Counted from the first letter of the stretch, positions 33,543 through 48,500 are shown. The stretch: 64,000 nucleotides of DNA from Strongylocentrotus purpuratus (GCF_000002235.5 NW_022145597.1:31936797-32000796); one strand, 5' to 3'. The notes: generated from the sequence alone by a model not told the origin. Numbers and translations: made by a program.

Positions 33543-36500
33543 ATGCCTCTCTCAAGCAAAGAAAAGATTGCCTCATGCAAGACCACCCTGGAGGCGAACA
33601 CGCGAAAGCGTAGAGCGTCTGATAATAATCACCTTCATACGAAGAGAGCCAGGGACGATCTCGGCACCGGCGAACACAGGCAGTCGGAAGCCAAAAATAT
33701 GGGCGAAGCGACGCCCAAAAGAGCAAACTTTTCTGCGTTAAACCCGTCAAATAACGGGTTCAACAGCAGGTCATCACCTCTTGTAAATAACAAACCAGGG
33801 ACCTCGAAAAAGCTTGTTATAAAGAATTTCAAAGGTATGTTATCAAATCTAGTTGAAAACAAAAATGGAAAGTTTCCTTTAGATCTAGACCTAGATCTAA
33901 TTTAATAAAAAAAAATTAAAAAGTCGAACAACATGTCGACATGAAAAAATAAAGATGGCAAGCAGGCCAGGCAAGGAGACAAAGAATGTCTAAGATTAAG
34001 TGAAATGACAGTAGAGTAGAAATAGGTGATATTAAGTTGAGAGGAATAGTTTGAATTTAGGGGAGAATGAAAATTTGCGATGGATGTTGATCATGGACAT
34101 GAACGGATGAATGAGACGGGAAAATGGGACAAGTAGAGAAAGAGAGACTCTGAGTCTGAGTGAAAGAAGGGGGGGGGGGGGTCTGAAATGGATTCTAAAG
34201 GCACAGAAACTAGAATCTTTCAGGGGCCCGCTTCTTGAAACCTTCATAATTTTAATAACTTCTTATAGGTCTACCTTGAATACCTTGAAAGCTTCTGGGG
34301 TGGCCGTGGGGCCCGTTCCTAGAATAGAAATCGTCGTACTTCTTGACTATTCCATTGAAACGTGTGTTATTTCTATAACACACGTTTCAATAGGACTTGT
34401 GACGGTTTCTAGGAACGGGCCCCTGGAAGAAAGCCGTCTCCAGCTGCTAAGCTTCCAGGTCTAACTTCAAGGGGGGGGGGGGATGTCCCAGTTTCCGAGT
34501 CTTGCACCATGGTCTTTTTACATCTGTATCTTACTTGCTGGGGCGTATCGGGACTAAATCAGCGTTAGTGAGCTACATGTGCTTGTCCGCTACGTCACTA
34601 CGTGTTTCACAAAGCCCTTTTTGCCAAGATCAACAACCTGACTAGGTAGTTATGAAATGACCCTTCCAACATTGTCATTTCTCTGTCATAAACTTTTAGT
34701 TGATGGGCAGCCTGGGCAGGGCCATCACATGTCATTTATTGGGTAGATTTTATCTGGCAAAAAAGGAAAAGAAATCCTCCAGCTATGAATTAGATCTAGA
34801 TCTTTCTCACATTATCTTAAACTGGGAGTTATCGTTTTTTATAGACCTACATGAAAATCTTTTAAAAATATGCCATGTTTATATTTAACTTACGACTTTT
34901 TCCTCTTAACTAAACGGATTATACAATGTACACGTTTATTTCCACATTGTAAAATCCTCAAAGGGATGGGGAATATGCCAAGGCAGGCAAGCCATAGTTT
35001 TTTCTTCTTTTTTTTTCTTTGTTTTCTTTTTTTCCTTTGTTTTCTTTTTTTCCTTCAGGCAAGCCATAGTTAGAAGTAAAGTTAGAAGTGTATTCTCTAG
35101 TTTTCAGATCTACATTGATTTTGAGTTAAATTCTAGACCTACATATATCTTCAAATGTGTAAACTGAATAGTTTAAAACATACATGTGTTTAAACTTTTG
35201 GAATGTTGAAGTTTTGACATCTTAATATTGTGCTGTAGCCTAAAACATCGGCAAAACTTTCATAACATCGTATTTTTACTAAGAATAATATAAGGGTGTA
35301 TTTTTATAAACTATTAAATGAAAATATCTGGGGGTCACCCTTCTCAAATAAAAAACTGATTTATCGGTCATGAAATGAAATACTCACAATTGTATTTTAG
35401 AAGTAATTCTATGGTTTAATCTACATCCACAAATTTTGCAGTGTATCGCATCACTTATTCCTGCATAGTACAACTTTCACTCTTTTTTATTCGTTACTCA
35501 TTTAAATAATTGCAGTTTTCCAAAAAATTACTTTAAAAAAAAATCTGTTGGAATTGCTAAGGCTTAGTCTTGGCTGCTCTTCTCCCTGATAGTCTTGAGT
35601 TCACCAAATATTACAAACTCAATAATTGTATTCAAATTATTTTGAGATCAGTATTAAACAAGAAATGGGAATTGTCCTCCGAATGTGAAATTTGTCAGCA
35701 GCCAACAGGAGTTGAGAAAAATCTTTCAAGAACACAAATCATCTCATTGATGTATATTTAAGGAATACAGATTTGCTGTAACACCAACCCCCCCCCCCCC
35801 CCTTCCAGGGCAATCAATTTGAAAATACTATTGATTAAAATCAGCATCAGCAGAATAGCTAAATACATGTATGGCACTGATACAGGGTAACCCCTCCCAG
35901 AAAAAAAAGTTTAAAAATGAAAAAAAAAGACATCCAAATAACTCCTTATTTGCTATTCATTTTGAACAGTCAAGCCTGTCCTCCCAGCCAACTACCAACA
36001 GCAGACATGGGACAGACTGAAGGAGGCCGTCCAAGCCATCCACAAGAGCAGGCCCATCAAGTACAGTCTAGAGGAGCTGTATCAGGCGGTCGAAAACATG
36101 TGCTCGCACAAGATGTCTGCCTCCCTGTATGACCAGCTCAAAGAAGTCTGTGAACAGCATGTGGCTTCACAGACTGGACAGTTTACTAGATATCCTTTAT
36201 TATTACATAACCGTTGTACAAGCAATATCTGCTTGGAGAGAAAGTCGCATGAGAGAAATCTACTTCTTGTACCTCAGATGTAAATGTCCACAGATGAAAA
36301 CAGTTATGATCTTTTACGGACTAGATGGTAGCTTATTTTCACTATACTTATTTAAACAATAAATTGCAGGACCTGATGTTTATAAAATATTGATGAAAAT
36401 TTGCATTTTCAGCAATACCAAAGTATTTTCTTTCAGTGTGATTAAAAATGAAAATGTAGATTAAAAGTGAAAAGTAAAGTAATTGTAGAAAATTATCATA

Positions 36501-39500
36501 TGTACCAGTAATGATTACAATTTTGTATTTTAAAAACTTCTTGACGTCTTTCTTGAATCAGTCCATCTTTGGTGGAGGGAGAAAGGTGTACTTTTATGAA
36601 AGGAAGTCAAAGTTAAAGAGATGAGAAGTAAAGGTTTGGGAATCTGCTTTCTTTTGGATCATGGGGGACCAATGGTCACCAATTAGGCATTGTTTGCTAT
36701 ATAGAGGCCGCAAGTAGCTATAAGTAGTGCAGTGGGACTTTAGGTGATTTGAGAGAATTGTAGAATTTATAGCCTTGACTTCTTAGCACTGAAATGACAG
36801 ACAGTCTGACGTACTTGAAGCAACTTAACACCTGCTGGCAAGATCACTGTAGGCAGATGGTAAGTTATTTCTTTTATTTACAAGGGAGGTGTTTCACAAA
36901 GATCCCAAGTCGAACTTAACTGTAAGTTGGACTTGAATATTATGGAGAGCCATTTGTAGCCTTTAAAGGTAAAGACCAGTATTGGAAACGCCCCAATTTC
37001 AAAAAATGAAATGGAAGCTCTCATTACCAATCATGTGAAAGAATATGTTTTGACTAATACATGATGATAAAAAATTTGCCGGGAAACCGCCTACTAATTC
37101 ATATATTTGGTAAATTTGTTTCTCTCATGGTCTGTGAGAGATATAGGGTAGTCCCATATACATCTTTCTGTGTATAGTGCTTGTAACTTTACGAAGAATG
37201 GGCCAAATTTCTTATCATTTTGATGATTCCAGAACCTTGCAGATGCTAGATGCTAGATGATCAACCTTTTCTGATCGATTCCACAACGTTTCTTTCACAA
37301 TGCAATCGCATGACCATAACTGGTCTTTACCTTTAAATGAAATATATTCAAAAGCAAAAATTCAAATATTTTAGACTTATCAGAAATTCCACATCAAGAA
37401 CATGAAATCTCCTTGATAATATACAATATGAATGATTTGAATCAACATTTTATGCCTTTTAAAATAACTTTTACAAAATATTTTCAATGATGGAAACGAC
37501 TTTCCATAATTGTTTAGTCGAACTGAGAGATAAGTTCAACTTAAGATCTTTGTGAAACATCCCCAAGGTTTGTTCCAATATTTTATACAAATACTTCTTT
37601 GTTGTGTTTTAAAAACATTTGAGAAAGAAGGTTGAAAATGAGATATTTCACAGGAGCACACTTATGAAGACGGTGAAAACATTTACACAAGAGTTGACAT
37701 ATTATATATACAAGTAACTTGGCAATATCCCAGGGAAAACCTGAATAAATTTTAAAATGGATGATACAACCTACAGTTAACGATTAAATTATTCATACCC
37801 AACTATTCATACCCTTTCGGCTTTGTGAATTTGATTTTTGTTTTTGTTTTTTCTGTAACTCAAGAATGAAAGGTTGTCTGGTTTGTTTAGGGCCTTTGTT
37901 AAATACCTTTAGATGTAAGCTTTAATAATTCACATTCTCAAGAAACATAGATTAGGACAAATTAATATTTCTTATACTTGAACAATTATAAAACTTTATA
38001 AGGGTATGACAAATTTAGTCATTAATTGTATATGATCATAAGATTTTCCAGCCAATGTCTTTACATCATTGAAAGTTGTGCTATAGATTCAGAAATATAT
38101 TTTGTTCAAGTTCATGCATAAAATTTCCTGTTTCCAAGTTAATTGAGCCTTCCATGTATTTTTATTTAATTTTTGCGTTATCTCATTTTGATTTTGTTTG
38201 CAGATCATGATCAGGAGTATATTTCTGTTTCTGGATAGGACCTATGTACTACAGAATTCACTAGTATCTTCTCTATGGTAAGTTCATGTTTTGTTTTTAT
38301 GCCTCCGCCACCGAAGGTGGTGCCGGAGGCATCATGTTTTCGGGTTGTCCGTCCGTACGTCCGTCCGTCCGTCCGTCCGTACGTCCGTCCGTCCGTCCGT
38401 ACGTCCGTCCGTACGTCCGTCCCGTTTGACCGTTATCACAATATCTCAAGAACCATTTAAGATTTAAACTTAAGACTCGGGAATAGTATTTATCACCATA
38501 GGAAGACGATCTGATTAGATTTTGGAGTACGTAGGTCAAAGGTCACAGGTCACAGAGGTCAACTTATGAAATTCCTTGTATTGAGTTTGTTAGCGCGATA
38601 TCTCAAGAACCATTTGAGATTTAAACTTCAAACTTAAGGATAGTATGTATCAACATAGGAAGACGATCTGATTAGATTTTGGAGCACGTATGTCAAAGGT
38701 CAAGGGTCACAGAGGTCAACTTATGAAATTCCATACATTGAGATTGTTATCATGATATCTCAAGAACCACTGGAGATTTAAACTTCAAACTTAGTGATAG
38801 TGTGTATCACTATAGGAAAACAATCTGATTAGATTTTGGAGCACGTATGTCAAAGGTCAAGGGTCACAGAGGTCAACTTATGAAATTCCATACATTGAGA
38901 TTGTTATCATGATATCTCAAGAACCACTGGAGATTTAAACTTCAAACTTAGTGATAGTGTGTATCACTATAGGAAAACAATCTGATTAGATTTTGGAGCA
39001 CGTAGGTCAAAGGTCAAGGGTCACAGAGGTCAACTTATGAAATTCCATACATTGAGATTGTTATCATGATATCTCAAGAACCACTGGAGATGTAAAAACT
39101 TCAAACTTAACGATAGTGTGTATCACCATAGGAAGACAATCTGATTAGATTTTGGAGCACGTAGGTCAAAGGTCAAAGGCCACAGCGCACATTATGAATG
39201 CAAAAACAGCTTGTGATCGCGTTATCTCAAGAACCGATTGATGGATTCATGCCAAAATTAGGTCATGTTTGTTACTTGCAGAGCCAATGAACTGAGTAGA
39301 TTCTTGGTTCATAAGGTCAAAGGTCAAAGGTCATGGGCCCATTATGTATGCAAAAATAGCTTGTGAACGCATTCTCATTAGAACTGACAGATGGATTACT
39401 ATTTAACTCAGAACATCTTGCAGAGCCAATGAACTGAGTAGATTTTATGGTCATGAGGTCAAAGATCAAAGGGTCATATATGTATATGAGAAATTGCTTG

Positions 39501-42500
39501 TAATCACAATATTCTGAGAACCTGTCAATGGATTACCATTGAATGTGAATTCAATTTTTTTTTTCTGTTTTGGTTTGTAAAATTGCTCTATAACGGAGGC
39601 ATCATTTTCGACTGCGCGCAGTCGAATTCCATCTAGTTATTGCCTGTATTTTAGCAAGTCAGTATCCTTTTCTGGAAGTGTTTGGGTGGTTGAAATAACG
39701 TTAACAGATTTACAGACCAGGGACCCGTTTTACAAATGACAAAAATCAGTAACAAGTCTGCTGATAACCAATCAGAAACAAGGATTTCACTAGCTTATAA
39801 CAAAAACTGTCATTTGTCACTGATGACAGTTTTGTGAAATGGGGCCCAGGGGTTGTATTCTAAGCATGATTTTATCTTATTTTTCATAAAATTATCAGTA
39901 TTCTGAGACCACTTTTTATCTCAGATTGTATCTCTTCTCACATGCCTACCGATACTACATTTAGGACTATACTCATGATAATGCATGTCTTAAAGCTATC
40001 CTCCATCTTATTTTACGTGAGAGATAAAATAAAATTTAAAATGGGGTAAGGGCTATTTTATCTCTCCGACGCAGTATGAAGTATGCAGCTAGTTCTGTAA
40101 TCGTAAAAGAAAACGGTAAGAATACATTTCTCAAGCAACTTTCTCACAGGGTTATTGAGATATATTTCCAAGATTTTTTTCTGACTAATATCATACTTGA
40201 AATGATGCTTTTAACAGTGTTCAAAAGCCTGAAACTTACTTAGTCATTGTATAAGTTATTGCATCACAAATTGGCGTGTCTTAGCGAGACAAAATGATTC
40301 TCAGAATACCGATTAAAAATATTTCAAGGGTATGTTATCTCACTGAGGGTTTTTGGAGGGTTTTTGGAGGGTTTTTGGCAAGTTCCGGGGAGATTTTTAT
40401 ATTCTTAGCAGAGATATGTTTAGTCCAACTTCTGACAGAAACTGGCTGAAATCAAAGGATTACACAATGTTTATCTTGTCTTAATGTATTTTGAAAAAAG
40501 ATGTGAATCTAGACTAATGATTCGCATGGAATTCATTTCAGATCTTAAAGCTACAGTCCCATATACGTCCCGGACCGTCCCGGACCATCCCGGACCCCAT
40601 CCGGGGTGATCCGGGATTCGGTCCGTGTTGACACCGTGTTGGCACCGGGGTGGTCCTGGATGGTCCTGGATGGTCCTGGGCGGTCCGGGAATCGACCCCG
40701 GATGTTTTTGACGGTCAAAAACTGCCGGGGTGGTCCGGGACGGTCCGGGACAATAGTTTGATCCGGGGTGATCCGTGTAGCCACCGTGCTGGGTCCGGGG
40801 TCATCCGTAGTGGCGCCGGGGCGGTCCGTGTTGATCCGTGGCAGTCCGGGAGTGAGTTATTGACCGCCCAGGACCATCCAGGACCATCCAGGACCATCCA
40901 GGACCATCCAGGACCACCCCGGTGCCAACACGGTGTCAACACGGACCGAATCCTGGATCACCCCGGATGGGGTCCGGGATGGTCCGGGACGGTCCGGGAC
41001 GTATATGGGACTGTAGCTTTTAAAGCATCACACTTTTTTGAACAAAACATCCCGGACCATCCCGGATCACCCCAGACCATGGTCCGGGATGGTCCGGAGT
41101 GGTCCGTGCTCGTCCGTGCTGGTCCGGCTTTATATGGGACTGGGGCTTAACCAATTCATTTTTTCATCAAACTGACTTCTGCATTCATTGTTTACTTTGC
41201 AGGGACATGGGACTAGATCTCTTTCGCTCTCACATCATTAGCAACAGGACTGTACAGAATCGGACCGTAGAGGGCCTCTTGATGCTAATAGAGAGCGAGA
41301 GGACGGGGGATGTCGTCGACCATAGTCTTCTCAAAAGTCTTCTTCGAATGCTCTCAGATCTACAGGTAATCTAGTAGTAGTAGTGGTAGTGGTAGTGGTT
41401 GTAGTGGTGGTAGTGGTATTGGTGGTAGTGGTAGTGGTGATTATGGTGGTAGTGGTAGTTGCAGTGATGATTATGGTAGTGCTGGTGGTAATTGCGTGGT
41501 AGAGTGGCAGTGGTAGACCACCTGTTCAATCACAAGGCTTATATGCTGCAAGATCCACTGACATGAGTCTGTCAGTCTTCTGTTTGGAAATTTATTTATA
41601 TTTTGAGTATTGCACAGGTATTCAAATGATTTTTTTGATCAGTACAATTTGAATGTTGGTCCTGAATTCCTGAGATGATTGTAAAGAAATGAGAACATTT
41701 TTCAGAAAATGAGTGAAAAGAAAATGCATTGCTTAGAGAGTTCTATAGATGCAGTGCTTGTTCCTCGAGGTCGAAATTAACTATAAGTTGGACTTAAATA
41801 TTATGGAGAGCCATTTGTAGCCTTATTTTGAAATGTATTCAAAGGCAAAAATTCAAGTATTTTATACTTTTCATAAATTCCACATCAAGAACATGAAATC
41901 TGTCATGATAGTAGAAAATATGAATGATTTGAATCAACATTTTATGCCTTTTGAAATAAATTTTACAAAATATTTTCAAGGTTGCTAATGGCTTTCCATA
42001 ATTGTTTGGTCCAACTGAGAGATAAGTTCAACTTAGGATCTTTGTGAAACACCCTCCCCCCCCCCCCCCCCCCCCGGAGTTTTATTACATTTGTGAGTTT
42101 GTATGTTTAATGTTTCAGATCTACGAAGAGGCATTTGAGAAGAGGTTCTTGGAGGCTACACAGATGCTTTATGGTGCAGAGGGACAGAGGCTTGTTCATG
42201 AAAGAGAGGTAAGAACCAGCAGAGGCTGAGGACAATCTCCCCCTTTAAAGATAAAGTTAAGTTCTGGTCATGCGCTTGCATTGTGAAAGAAACAGTGTGG
42301 AATCGATCAGAAAAGGTTGATCATCTAGCATATAAGTATATAGTATGTTATACTGCTGATACAAATCTAAACAAATAGTTGTAGAACATCTTCACAAATT
42401 GAATACATGTGTTATTTAGTTAACCTAAGTAAGAATAGATTCATTTATTTGGAATTCATTACAAATTATAGACTTTTAAAACTACAGTTTTGCCCTTATA

Positions 42501-45500
42501 ATATTACCCAAGCAATACATGAAGCAAATCTTATTGTTTGCAAAGATCTCTGGGATTTACTGTAACAATGTCACAGAAAGCCAAGAAATTCTAGCAATTT
42601 CCTTTCAGGATGACTCAAGTCTTCCGTGCATTACAGGAAACAGCCTTGTTTCATTATTTGAACCTTTTTTTTCTTCTGAGCAGGGTTGTTAAAGGTTATA
42701 GGATTTTTTCATTTGCTCACCACCCTTAAAAATATTACCCCATTCTCAAACCACCCCCCCCCCCCAAGAATAAATAAATAAATAAATAAATAAAAATAAA
42801 TAAAAATAGAGTAGAAATAAAATAAAAAGAGAGTGAAAAAAAGAAAGGAAGACCAAAAAAAAGGAGGAGATAGAACAAGGAAGAAAACAAATACCAACTA
42901 ATCAACCACTGACATCATTATTTTATTGTTGTTCACATACAGGTACCCGAGTACCTTACTCACGTCGACAAACGTCTAGAGGAGGAATCGCAGAGAATTC
43001 TACATTACTTAGACCACACTACCCGAAAACCTCTAATCGCCTGCGTAGAGAAACAACTGCTGGAAGACCACATTGGAACTATTCTGCAGAAAGGTAAGAC
43101 TTCATTTGATCCCCTCTCAGACATAGCATGGTAAATCACTTTTCAAAAATTGTAATAGACACCTATTTGGTGTGAATGAATTACTAGAAGCAATGTTGTA
43201 AGTCTTGCGGAAGAAGTGCAAACAATCCTACACTACCTAAACCACACTTACCGGAAATCTTGAATGGCCTGCTTAGAGAAACAACTGCTAGAAGACCACA
43301 TTGGAACTATCCTTTAGAAAGGTTCAAGTTTACTTAAGCCTCATTGAGACCTGATGATGTAGTAAACCACTTTTTAGAAAAATTAGACAGTCAATTTTTA
43401 AATTTTAAATGAATCACAAATAGAAATATAGCGGGTTGGGATGTAGGGGGTGGGGGTGGGGTAAAAATACAAAGCTCCACTCAATAAACTTCCCTGTATC
43501 CTGTCTGATCCAATTACCATTAGGCACAGGAATGTGAAGCATACAGGTATCAGTTTCATGCTTGTGTCGTTGTATTTTGCAGCAGCATTAAGTTCAAACT
43601 GTTTCAAAATGCCTATCGTCTGAATGAGTCTTTATAGATAAATAAACTGTAGTCAAATATACATTGAAAGACCCACACCCATTTACTCCCCCCCCCCCCC
43701 CCCCCTTTACCCTTTTTTGTTGTTGTTGAAAGAACCATTGGTCATTTCAATAATTTCCACATTTGGATGAAGTAGATTAATAAATGAGATGTCCATACAT
43801 TGCATTAATCACCATATTTCACAATCTGGAATATTAAAAAAAAGAGCATGTGGATTAGATCTGATTTGGTCTTGGTGATTGTTTTTTCAGGTTTGGACAG
43901 GCTACTAGAGGCCAATCGGGTGGATGACCTTACGCTACTCTACAGACTGCTGCAGAGAACAAAGAACGGCCTCCATGATTTATGTCAGTACTTCAGTGCT
44001 TTTATCAAGGTAAGCCCACCCATTGCAATGATATGATACTCTGTAGGCATCTTCAAGCAAAGCGTTAGATGAGTCCAAAAACGAAATTTCAAAGACCTTT
44101 TTCTCAACGTTTTTTACAACACCATACATGCCAACTGTTCAGATTAAAGAGGAACATTCCTCTTTTTGGGAGAAGATAATTATCATTTTAATGCAGGCCT
44201 TCCTCTTCCTGTACAAATTTGTCTGTAGTATTGAATAGGAGAGTTAGGATTGTTCCTCTTTTTTTTGAAAATAGCATAATTTGTACAGATTTCTGATTTT
44301 CAAATGTTGGCATGTATGCAACACTACAGTCTATTGGGAAAAATGAATATGGTAAAACCAGTTACTTAAAGAATTTTACTTTTTTGAGGCACTTCACGAT
44401 CGTTTTGAAATGCAATTTTTTTTAGGGCTTCAATATTACACCCCATCACAGACACTGATAACATGTATGGCCATGCATCTCAGATTTGTGAAACTGGAAA
44501 CATTGTTAACCGATGCCTTTGATTCTCCACACAAAAAAAAGAAGATTTAATCAAAGTTTACTTTTTGTGAAATCAAAACCTCGTGACACAAAATTGTTCC
44601 TATTTACGGCATAATGAACCATTCAGAATAACTTCCACTGATACCACTTCACAAGGGGTCAACGCACTTCTTATCCTCTGCAAGTGATACTGTGGTATCA
44701 AGTATGTGCATCTTGTTAAAGTTGTTCCTCTTGTTTTCTATTCCCTCCTCCAACCTTCGGTTATTACAGAAAACAGGCACTACTATAGTTATAGACTCAG
44801 AGAAGGACAAAACTATGGTCCAGGAACTCCTAGACTTCAAGGAGAAGCTGGACAACATCCTCCAGACCTGCTTCGCCAAGAATGAGAAGTTCTCTGTCTC
44901 TCTGAAAGATTCTTTTGAGAATTTCATCAACAAAAGGCTCAACAAACCAGCAGAACTTGTTGGTAAGTATCCTCACACCAACTGATGGTTAGAGGTTGTA
45001 AATTTCTTGATTTGATTGATTTGATTTGATTTATTGGTTTCTGCATCTTTTCTCTTTTTTTCATCATACATTTTCATGAACATAATATGGTTTGATACAA
45101 TATTTTAAGTGTATATAATTTTATACAGATAATAAACGAAATTAAACAAAAATATAGAGTGCATTATTAACATACATTAGATGCAGGAGGGCTACAGAAA
45201 TAAGCAAAGTAGCTTGACGTGCCCGCAGCCCTCAACTTGGATACAACAATAAATCAAGAAACAAAATATCCATCAAAACCTATCTGTAAAAAAATGTTCA
45301 TCTACAAGATGCTTTTGAAGAACCTTATCAATGAAAGGCTCAACAAACTAGCAGAGCTTGTTGTTATCTATCCTCACACTGACCAATGATTTGAGTTGAT
45401 ACAATTTTTGGGCTTTGGCAAAATATCCACCCAGATATCCATCTAGATTCTAAATATTATGAATGAGAAGTAGCAAGTGTCAGTGCATCACCTGCCTTTG

Positions 45501-48500
45501 TGCCTGCTTTTTGTTGCATGCATGTTGCCTAGGATCGCTGCTTTCCACCCATCAACAAAACTCTTGTACAGGACATTTTTATTTACATCTGCTCTTTTTT
45601 AGAGATTCAGGGGGGGGGGGGCACAATGCCATCAGCCCCAATTAATCTTTCCACTGATGTACTATGACCTTCTTTTCCCCCCTTTGAGGCAGGAGAATCA
45701 TAAACTTAAACTGTTATATTATCAATCAATAAATAAATGAATGCTGTTGTCTCTGATTGCCCCGGAATCCAATAAAACCAAACACTACCTGAAAAAAAGG
45801 GTAAGAAAGAGAGGACAAAGGACTGAAAAAAGGGACTGAACTGAATGTGCTGTTTGCCGACTGTTTTACTATAGCCTTATCTCCTTTCTTTTCATTTCAC
45901 CCATATAGCAAAGTATGTTGACAACAAGTTGAGAGCTGGTAACAAGGAAGCTACGGAGGAAGAGCTTGAGAGACTCCTGGACAAGATCATGGTTCTATTC
46001 AGGTTCATCCACGGTGAGTCAGCAAGAATCTTCATAAAACCCTACTTATAGCTACTTGCGCCCTCTATATAGCAAACAATGCCTAATCGGTGCCTGTTGG
46101 TCCCCCATGATCCCCTTTATCGTATGTTAATTGAGAGCTGATTTGATGAGATAACCACCTGTCAGTGACCACAGCAGGGAGGTTATCCCTCCTAGCCAAA
46201 CTAGTGCAAAGGGGCTTTAACCTGTTGACTTTGGAATCCTCACACTCTCATAGACTTAAACACATGTACAACTTGATTCCTCTAGTCAATAGGATAACAT
46301 CCCTATGGACTGATTACCACCTGTCAGTGTCCTTGCAGGGAGGTCTAATCCCCCTGGTCAAACTAGTACAGACGGGCTTTAAAGCCAATATTGAGTACTC
46401 ACAGTGAAGTTTCATTTTAAGAACATGCATTTTAAAAAATCCTTGAGAATTGTTACCATGTTATAATCTTTGTTGTGGTATAGATAAGGCCAGCCATATG
46501 TAAACAAAATGTTGAAAAATTGGCAAAAACCATTAACCCCAAATACTATGGACATGGATGTGAAATCATGGAACAATGCTTCAGACAAACAGTGTGCATT
46601 GCCTGGTCATAGTCCAGACGCATCAAGGAATGCTTTGTTTATTTTGCTTTATTTCTTGGTAGCTGCACAGTTTATTTCAGATATATTTTTCAAGGGCTAT
46701 TTATTTATATGTATATGTATATTAGATATGTGGACAGGGTGATAATTGTTTTTGGTTCTAATTTAGTTTTAAATGTTATTGGAGCTCAATATTATTTTGA
46801 TACCTTTCTAGTGGTCAAGACTTGCTGCTTGAATATCAGTGGCAGTAAGTTGGAAAACAGAAAGGAAATTAAACAAAGCAGAGATCAGGTGTTAAGTGTA
46901 GGTTTATTTAATGAACCATCAGTTCCTGATCTTCTTGCAAACACTCACACATGTTTCATTGTTGATTGATACGGTACTAGTGATTCTTTCATGATTTGTA
47001 AATGAGAGCAGCTTTCACGACAATAACATATCTTGAATTGCAAAAATTAAGTGCTGCGTCCTTTATGAGTAAATTATTCCACTGCATGAAGATTTAATGA
47101 ATATTAACCACTCTAATCATGAAATTCATGAACATGTTTTGCACATGCACTGGTTTTACAGTAATTCCATTGACCAAGTTTTGTTTCATATAAAAGGTAA
47201 TGGCTACAATCTATCGTGGGATCTGGGCCCTGTTTCATAAAACTTGTTATCAATAACAAATGTAAAATTTCCTTGACAAATTTTCCCTCGGCCAATCAAA
47301 TGTCACGGTTACAGTAGCTTATAACAGTTGTTACAGCTTGTTATTGATAACTATTTTTTATGAAACAGGGCCCAGGGATTGATTCTAGGGGGTGTTTCAC
47401 AAAGATCCTAAGTTGAACTTATCTCTAAGTTTGACTTAACAATTATGGAAAGCCGTTAGCATCTTTGAAAACATTTTGTAAAAGTTATTTAAAAGGCATA
47501 AAATGTTGATTCAAATCATTCATACTTTCTATTATCAAGGAGATTTCATGTTCTTGATGTTGGATATATGAAAAGTCTAAAACATTCGAATTTTTGCTTT
47601 TGAATATATTTTATTTTAAGGCTACAAATGGCTCTCCATAAATGTTAAGTCCAACTTAGAGTGAAGTTCAACTTAGGATCTTTGTGAAACACCCCTCTGG
47701 TCATGAAGTGCATGCTTAGAGAATTTCCAGTCGTGAACATGATCATAACTTGTTTAAATGGTTGTTCTGTATGTAACAGGGAAGGATGTATTTGAAGCAT
47801 TCTACAAGAAGGACTTGGCTAAGAGACTACTAGTTGGCAAGAGTGCTTCAGTGGATGCAGAGAAGTCCATGCTCTCCAAGCTCAAGCAAGGTAATCAAGC
47901 TTTCCCTTTTAAACAAAAGAAAAGGTGCAGTGGCAAAATAGGATACCACAATAATGCATCTTTCATTTCTCTATTGTATATCAGAAAGATAAGTACATAC
48001 GCCAAGGGGCTACGAAACGAATACGAAAGTTAATGTTGCTTGCTTAGTATTGTGAGCATCAGTAAAATGGCGACTGGCTGGAATGCTCCCCAGGGAGTGG
48101 AGAATGTGCATACATTGTTTGCAGGCAAGCCTGAATCCGATGACCATGGTAGTAATATATCTGTAAAGCACTTTGAGACATCATCAATGTATTTAGCGCT
48201 AGAAAAACACTGAATATAATTATTATTATTGGAATGGCTATCGCTTGTCATATTATTTTTTGTTATTATTCTGTACTAAACTTTTATATTAATTTGTTTT
48301 CTTCAGAATGTGGTGGTGCCTTCACATCCAAGCTAGAAGGAATGTTCAAAGACATGGAACTCTCCAAAGACATCATGTTCGCATTCAAACAGGTATGTCT
48401 CATTCTCAGTCTGTCTGTCTGTCTGTCTCTATCCGTCTCTTTGTCTCTCTCATTTCAAACACATGGAGCTATCCAAACACATCATGGTAGCTTTCAAACA

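Noticed and set aside
33332..33862. minus-strand open frames over CUL4 exon 1
   Set aside because: Shadow frames. The plus frame has KKLVIKNFK and joins exon 2 in phase.
40650..41150. 166-codon open frame in the 'ggtccggga' region
   Set aside because: It is an effect of the GC-rich repeat lacking stops. The translation is a periodic Pro/Gly/Trp/Ser string.
43201..43320. alternative CUL4 exon 7
   Set aside because: In-frame TGA and TAG and a lost donor rule out a coding exon.
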